Source of the DNA: Deltaproteobacteria bacterium | GTDB lineage: Bacteria; Myxococcota_A; UBA9160 | Reading direction: 5' to 3' | Assembly (NCBI GenBank): GCA_003520425.1 | Contig: DOUU01000121.1 | Coordinates: forward strand, 239 to 7,704 | DNA length: 7,466 bases | Shown: positions 6,325 to 7,466 of the stretch, in pieces | Layout of the letters: every line of letters starts with the position of its first letter | Position numbering within the stretch: the first letter of the stretch is position 1 | Notes under the pieces: model-generated | Databases searched by the model: none | The model's input: the letters and a program-made list of their open reading frames with translations, nothing else | What the model was told of the DNA's origin: nothing | Made by a program: the position numbers and the translations under genes

Positions 6325-6834
6325 ATGGCAAAGGAAGCCTCGGTCGCTCCCAAGGAGCGCATCAACATCGTCTACAAGCCGGCGACGAACATGGACGAGG
6401 ACGTCGAGCTGCCGCTCAAGCTCGTGGTCATCGGAGACTTCACGGGCCGCGAGGATTCGACGGCCCTCGAAGATCGCAAGGTCATCAACATCGACAAGGA
6501 CAACTTCAACCAGGTGCTCGGGGAACAGAGGATCACGATGTCCTTCGGGGTTCGGGACCGGCTCACGCCGAATGCCCAGGAAGGCGACGAGATCCCGGTC
6601 AACCTCGAAATCCAGAATCTCAAGTCCTTCCAGCCCGAGCAGGTCGTGAATCAGGTGCCGGAACTCAAGGCCTTGCTCGAGATCCGCGACGCGCTCGTGG
6701 CCATGAAGGGCCCGCTCGGCAACGTGAAGGCCTTCAGCCAAAAGCTAAAGCAGGTCCTTGCCGACGACGCCGCCCGCGAGAAGCTCATGCGAGAGCTCAA
6801 GCTCGACGAAGGCTCGAGCGGCTCTGAGAGTTAG
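6325..6834 (+). CDS. tssB: Type VI secretion system contractile sheath small subunit TssB (VipA/ImpB)
   Basis: TssB pairs with TssC to build the contractile sheath around the Hcp tube in the cytoplasm; contraction drives the spike out of the cell. The 169 residues are the usual length. Typical features are ERINIVYKPATN near the N-terminus, the PLKLVVIGDFTGREDSTALE block (30-49) that forms the first sheath strands, the RKVINIDKDNFNQVL segment, the FGVRDRL strand, IPVNLEIQNLKSFQPEQVVN and the LLEIRDALVAMKGPLGN helix, with a short Ser/Gly/Glu tail. The ATG at 6325 is preceded by AGGAGG (6312-6317) with a 7-base spacer, the strongest ribosome binding site in the window, as suits a protein needed in many copies. 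It is followed by tssC after 42 bases. Confidence 0.97.
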   Translation: MAKEASVAPKERINIVYKPATNMDEDVELPLKLVVIGDFTGREDSTALEDRKVINIDKDNFNQVLGEQRITMSFGVRDRLTPNAQEGDEIPVNLEIQNLKSFQPEQVVNQVPELKALLEIRDALVAMKGPLGNVKAFSQKLKQVLADDAAREKLMRELKLDEGSSGSES

Positions 6835-6839
6835 CGCCC

Positions 6840-6851
6840 GCCCTCCAGGGC
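6840..6851 (+). other. Small hairpin between tssB and tssC
   Basis: GCCC (6840-6843) and GGGC (6848-6851) can pair around a TCCA loop just after the tssB stop. There is no T run, so it is not a terminator; it could affect mRNA decay or balance, or be chance. Confidence 0.15.
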
Positions 6852-6876
6852 AGGGAACGGGAAGGAGACCCAGCCA

Positions 6877-7466
6877 ATGGCCGAAGAGCAGACGCAACGA
6901 GCGCCGGGGGGCGCGGGGACGACCACCGAGCAGGTGTCGCTCCTCGACGCCATCACCGCCGAAACCAGGATCAAGCCGAGCAACGAGAGCTATCCGCAAG
7001 TCAGGCGCGGCGTCGAGGTGTTGCTCGGGGAGCTGCTAAAGCCCAAGCACGCCAAGGAGCGCATCGACAAGGCGCTGGTGGACGCGCTCATCGCGGAGAT
7101 CGACGCGAAGATGAGTGCCCAGCTCGATGAGATCCTCCACCACCCGGACTTCCAGAAGCTGGAGTCGGCCTGGACGGGCCTCAAGCTCCTCGTCGACCGC
7201 ACGAACTTCCGCGAGAACATCAAGATCGAGATCCTGAATGTCTCGAAGGAAGCCTTGCTCGCCGATTTCGAGGACTCCCCGGAGATCCCGAAGTCGGGGC
7301 TCTACAAGCAGATCTACAAGCGGGACTACGGGCAGTTCGGTGGCCAGCCTACGGGCGCGATCATCGGCAACTACTCCTTCGGACCCGGCCCCCAGGACGT
7401 GAAGCTGCTGCAGAACGTGGCGGCCGTCGCGACGATGTCGCACGCACCCTTCATCGCCGGCGCGGG
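6877..7466 (+). CDS. tssC: Type VI secretion system contractile sheath large subunit TssC (VipB/ImpC), N-terminal part
   Basis: The partner of TssB in the T6SS sheath. The 196 visible residues are roughly the first 40 percent of a protein that is usually about 490-500 residues; the rest is beyond the right edge. After a variable N-terminus the conserved features appear in order: LDEILHHPDFQKLESAWTGL (about 84-103), the LLVDRTNFRENIKIEILNVS strand region, DFEDSPEIPKSGLYKQIYKR, YGQFGGQPTGAIIGNYSFG and DVKLLQNVAAVATMSHAPFI. The ATG at 6877 has AAGGAG at 6862-6867 with a 9-base spacer. It lies 42 bases after tssB in the same operon. Confidence 0.96.
   Translation, partial: MAEEQTQRAPGGAGTTTEQVSLLDAITAETRIKPSNESYPQVRRGVEVLLGELLKPKHAKERIDKALVDALIAEIDAKMSAQLDEILHHPDFQKLESAWTGLKLLVDRTNFRENIKIEILNVSKEALLADFEDSPEIPKSGLYKQIYKRDYGQFGGQPTGAIIGNYSFGPGPQDVKLLQNVAAVATMSHAPFIAGA

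Noticed and set aside
5779..6741. Minus-strand open frame of 320 codons opposite tssA and tssB
   Set aside because: It is antisense to tssA and tssB, which match their families over their full lengths; the composition is that of a reversed coding strand.

Overview
The window is GC-rich, densely packed bacterial DNA in two divergent blocks. The left block (about 1-3995) is read entirely on the minus strand and holds housekeeping genes. In transcription order these are a CDP-alcohol phosphatidyltransferase, a DUF1844 protein, ispE, tRNA-Gln(UUG), prs, rplY (L25/CTC form) and pth, with pth running off the left edge. The right block (about 4735-7466) is read on the plus strand and is the start of a type VI secretion system (T6SS) operon, tssA-tssB-tssC, with tssC running off the right edge. 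A possible small exported protein (4047-4379) and about 355 bases without a convincing gene lie between them.

The ispE/tRNA-Gln/prs/rplY/pth string, the DUF1844 gene, a long-tailed L25 and a T6SS together suggest a high-GC Gram-negative bacterium, most likely a deltaproteobacterial-type lineage (Myxococcota, Desulfobacterota or a relative). This is inference from gene content and composition; no rRNA or taxonomic marker is present.

The minus-strand genes look like one co-transcribed unit. The spacing is 1 base (CDP-alcohol transferase to DUF1844), 0 bases (DUF1844 to ispE), an overlap (ispE into tRNA-Gln), 22 bases (prs to rplY) and 27 bases (rplY to pth). The unit joins lipid head-group chemistry, isoprenoid precursor synthesis, PRPP supply, a ribosomal protein and peptidyl-tRNA recycling. 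Its most unusual point is that the last six sense codons and the stop codon of ispE lie inside the tRNA-Gln gene, so one transcript cannot easily give both full-length IspE and mature tRNA.

The T6SS genes encode TssA (N-terminal ImpA_N domain, VasJ-like C-terminal part), which primes and caps the tail, and the sheath subunits TssB and TssC. A sigma70-like promoter with a short dyad in its spacer lies just upstream of tssA. I see no CRISPR array, insertion sequence, integrase or clearly new multi-gene system. The T6SS is a known class, and its effectors and membrane complex would lie beyond the right edge.
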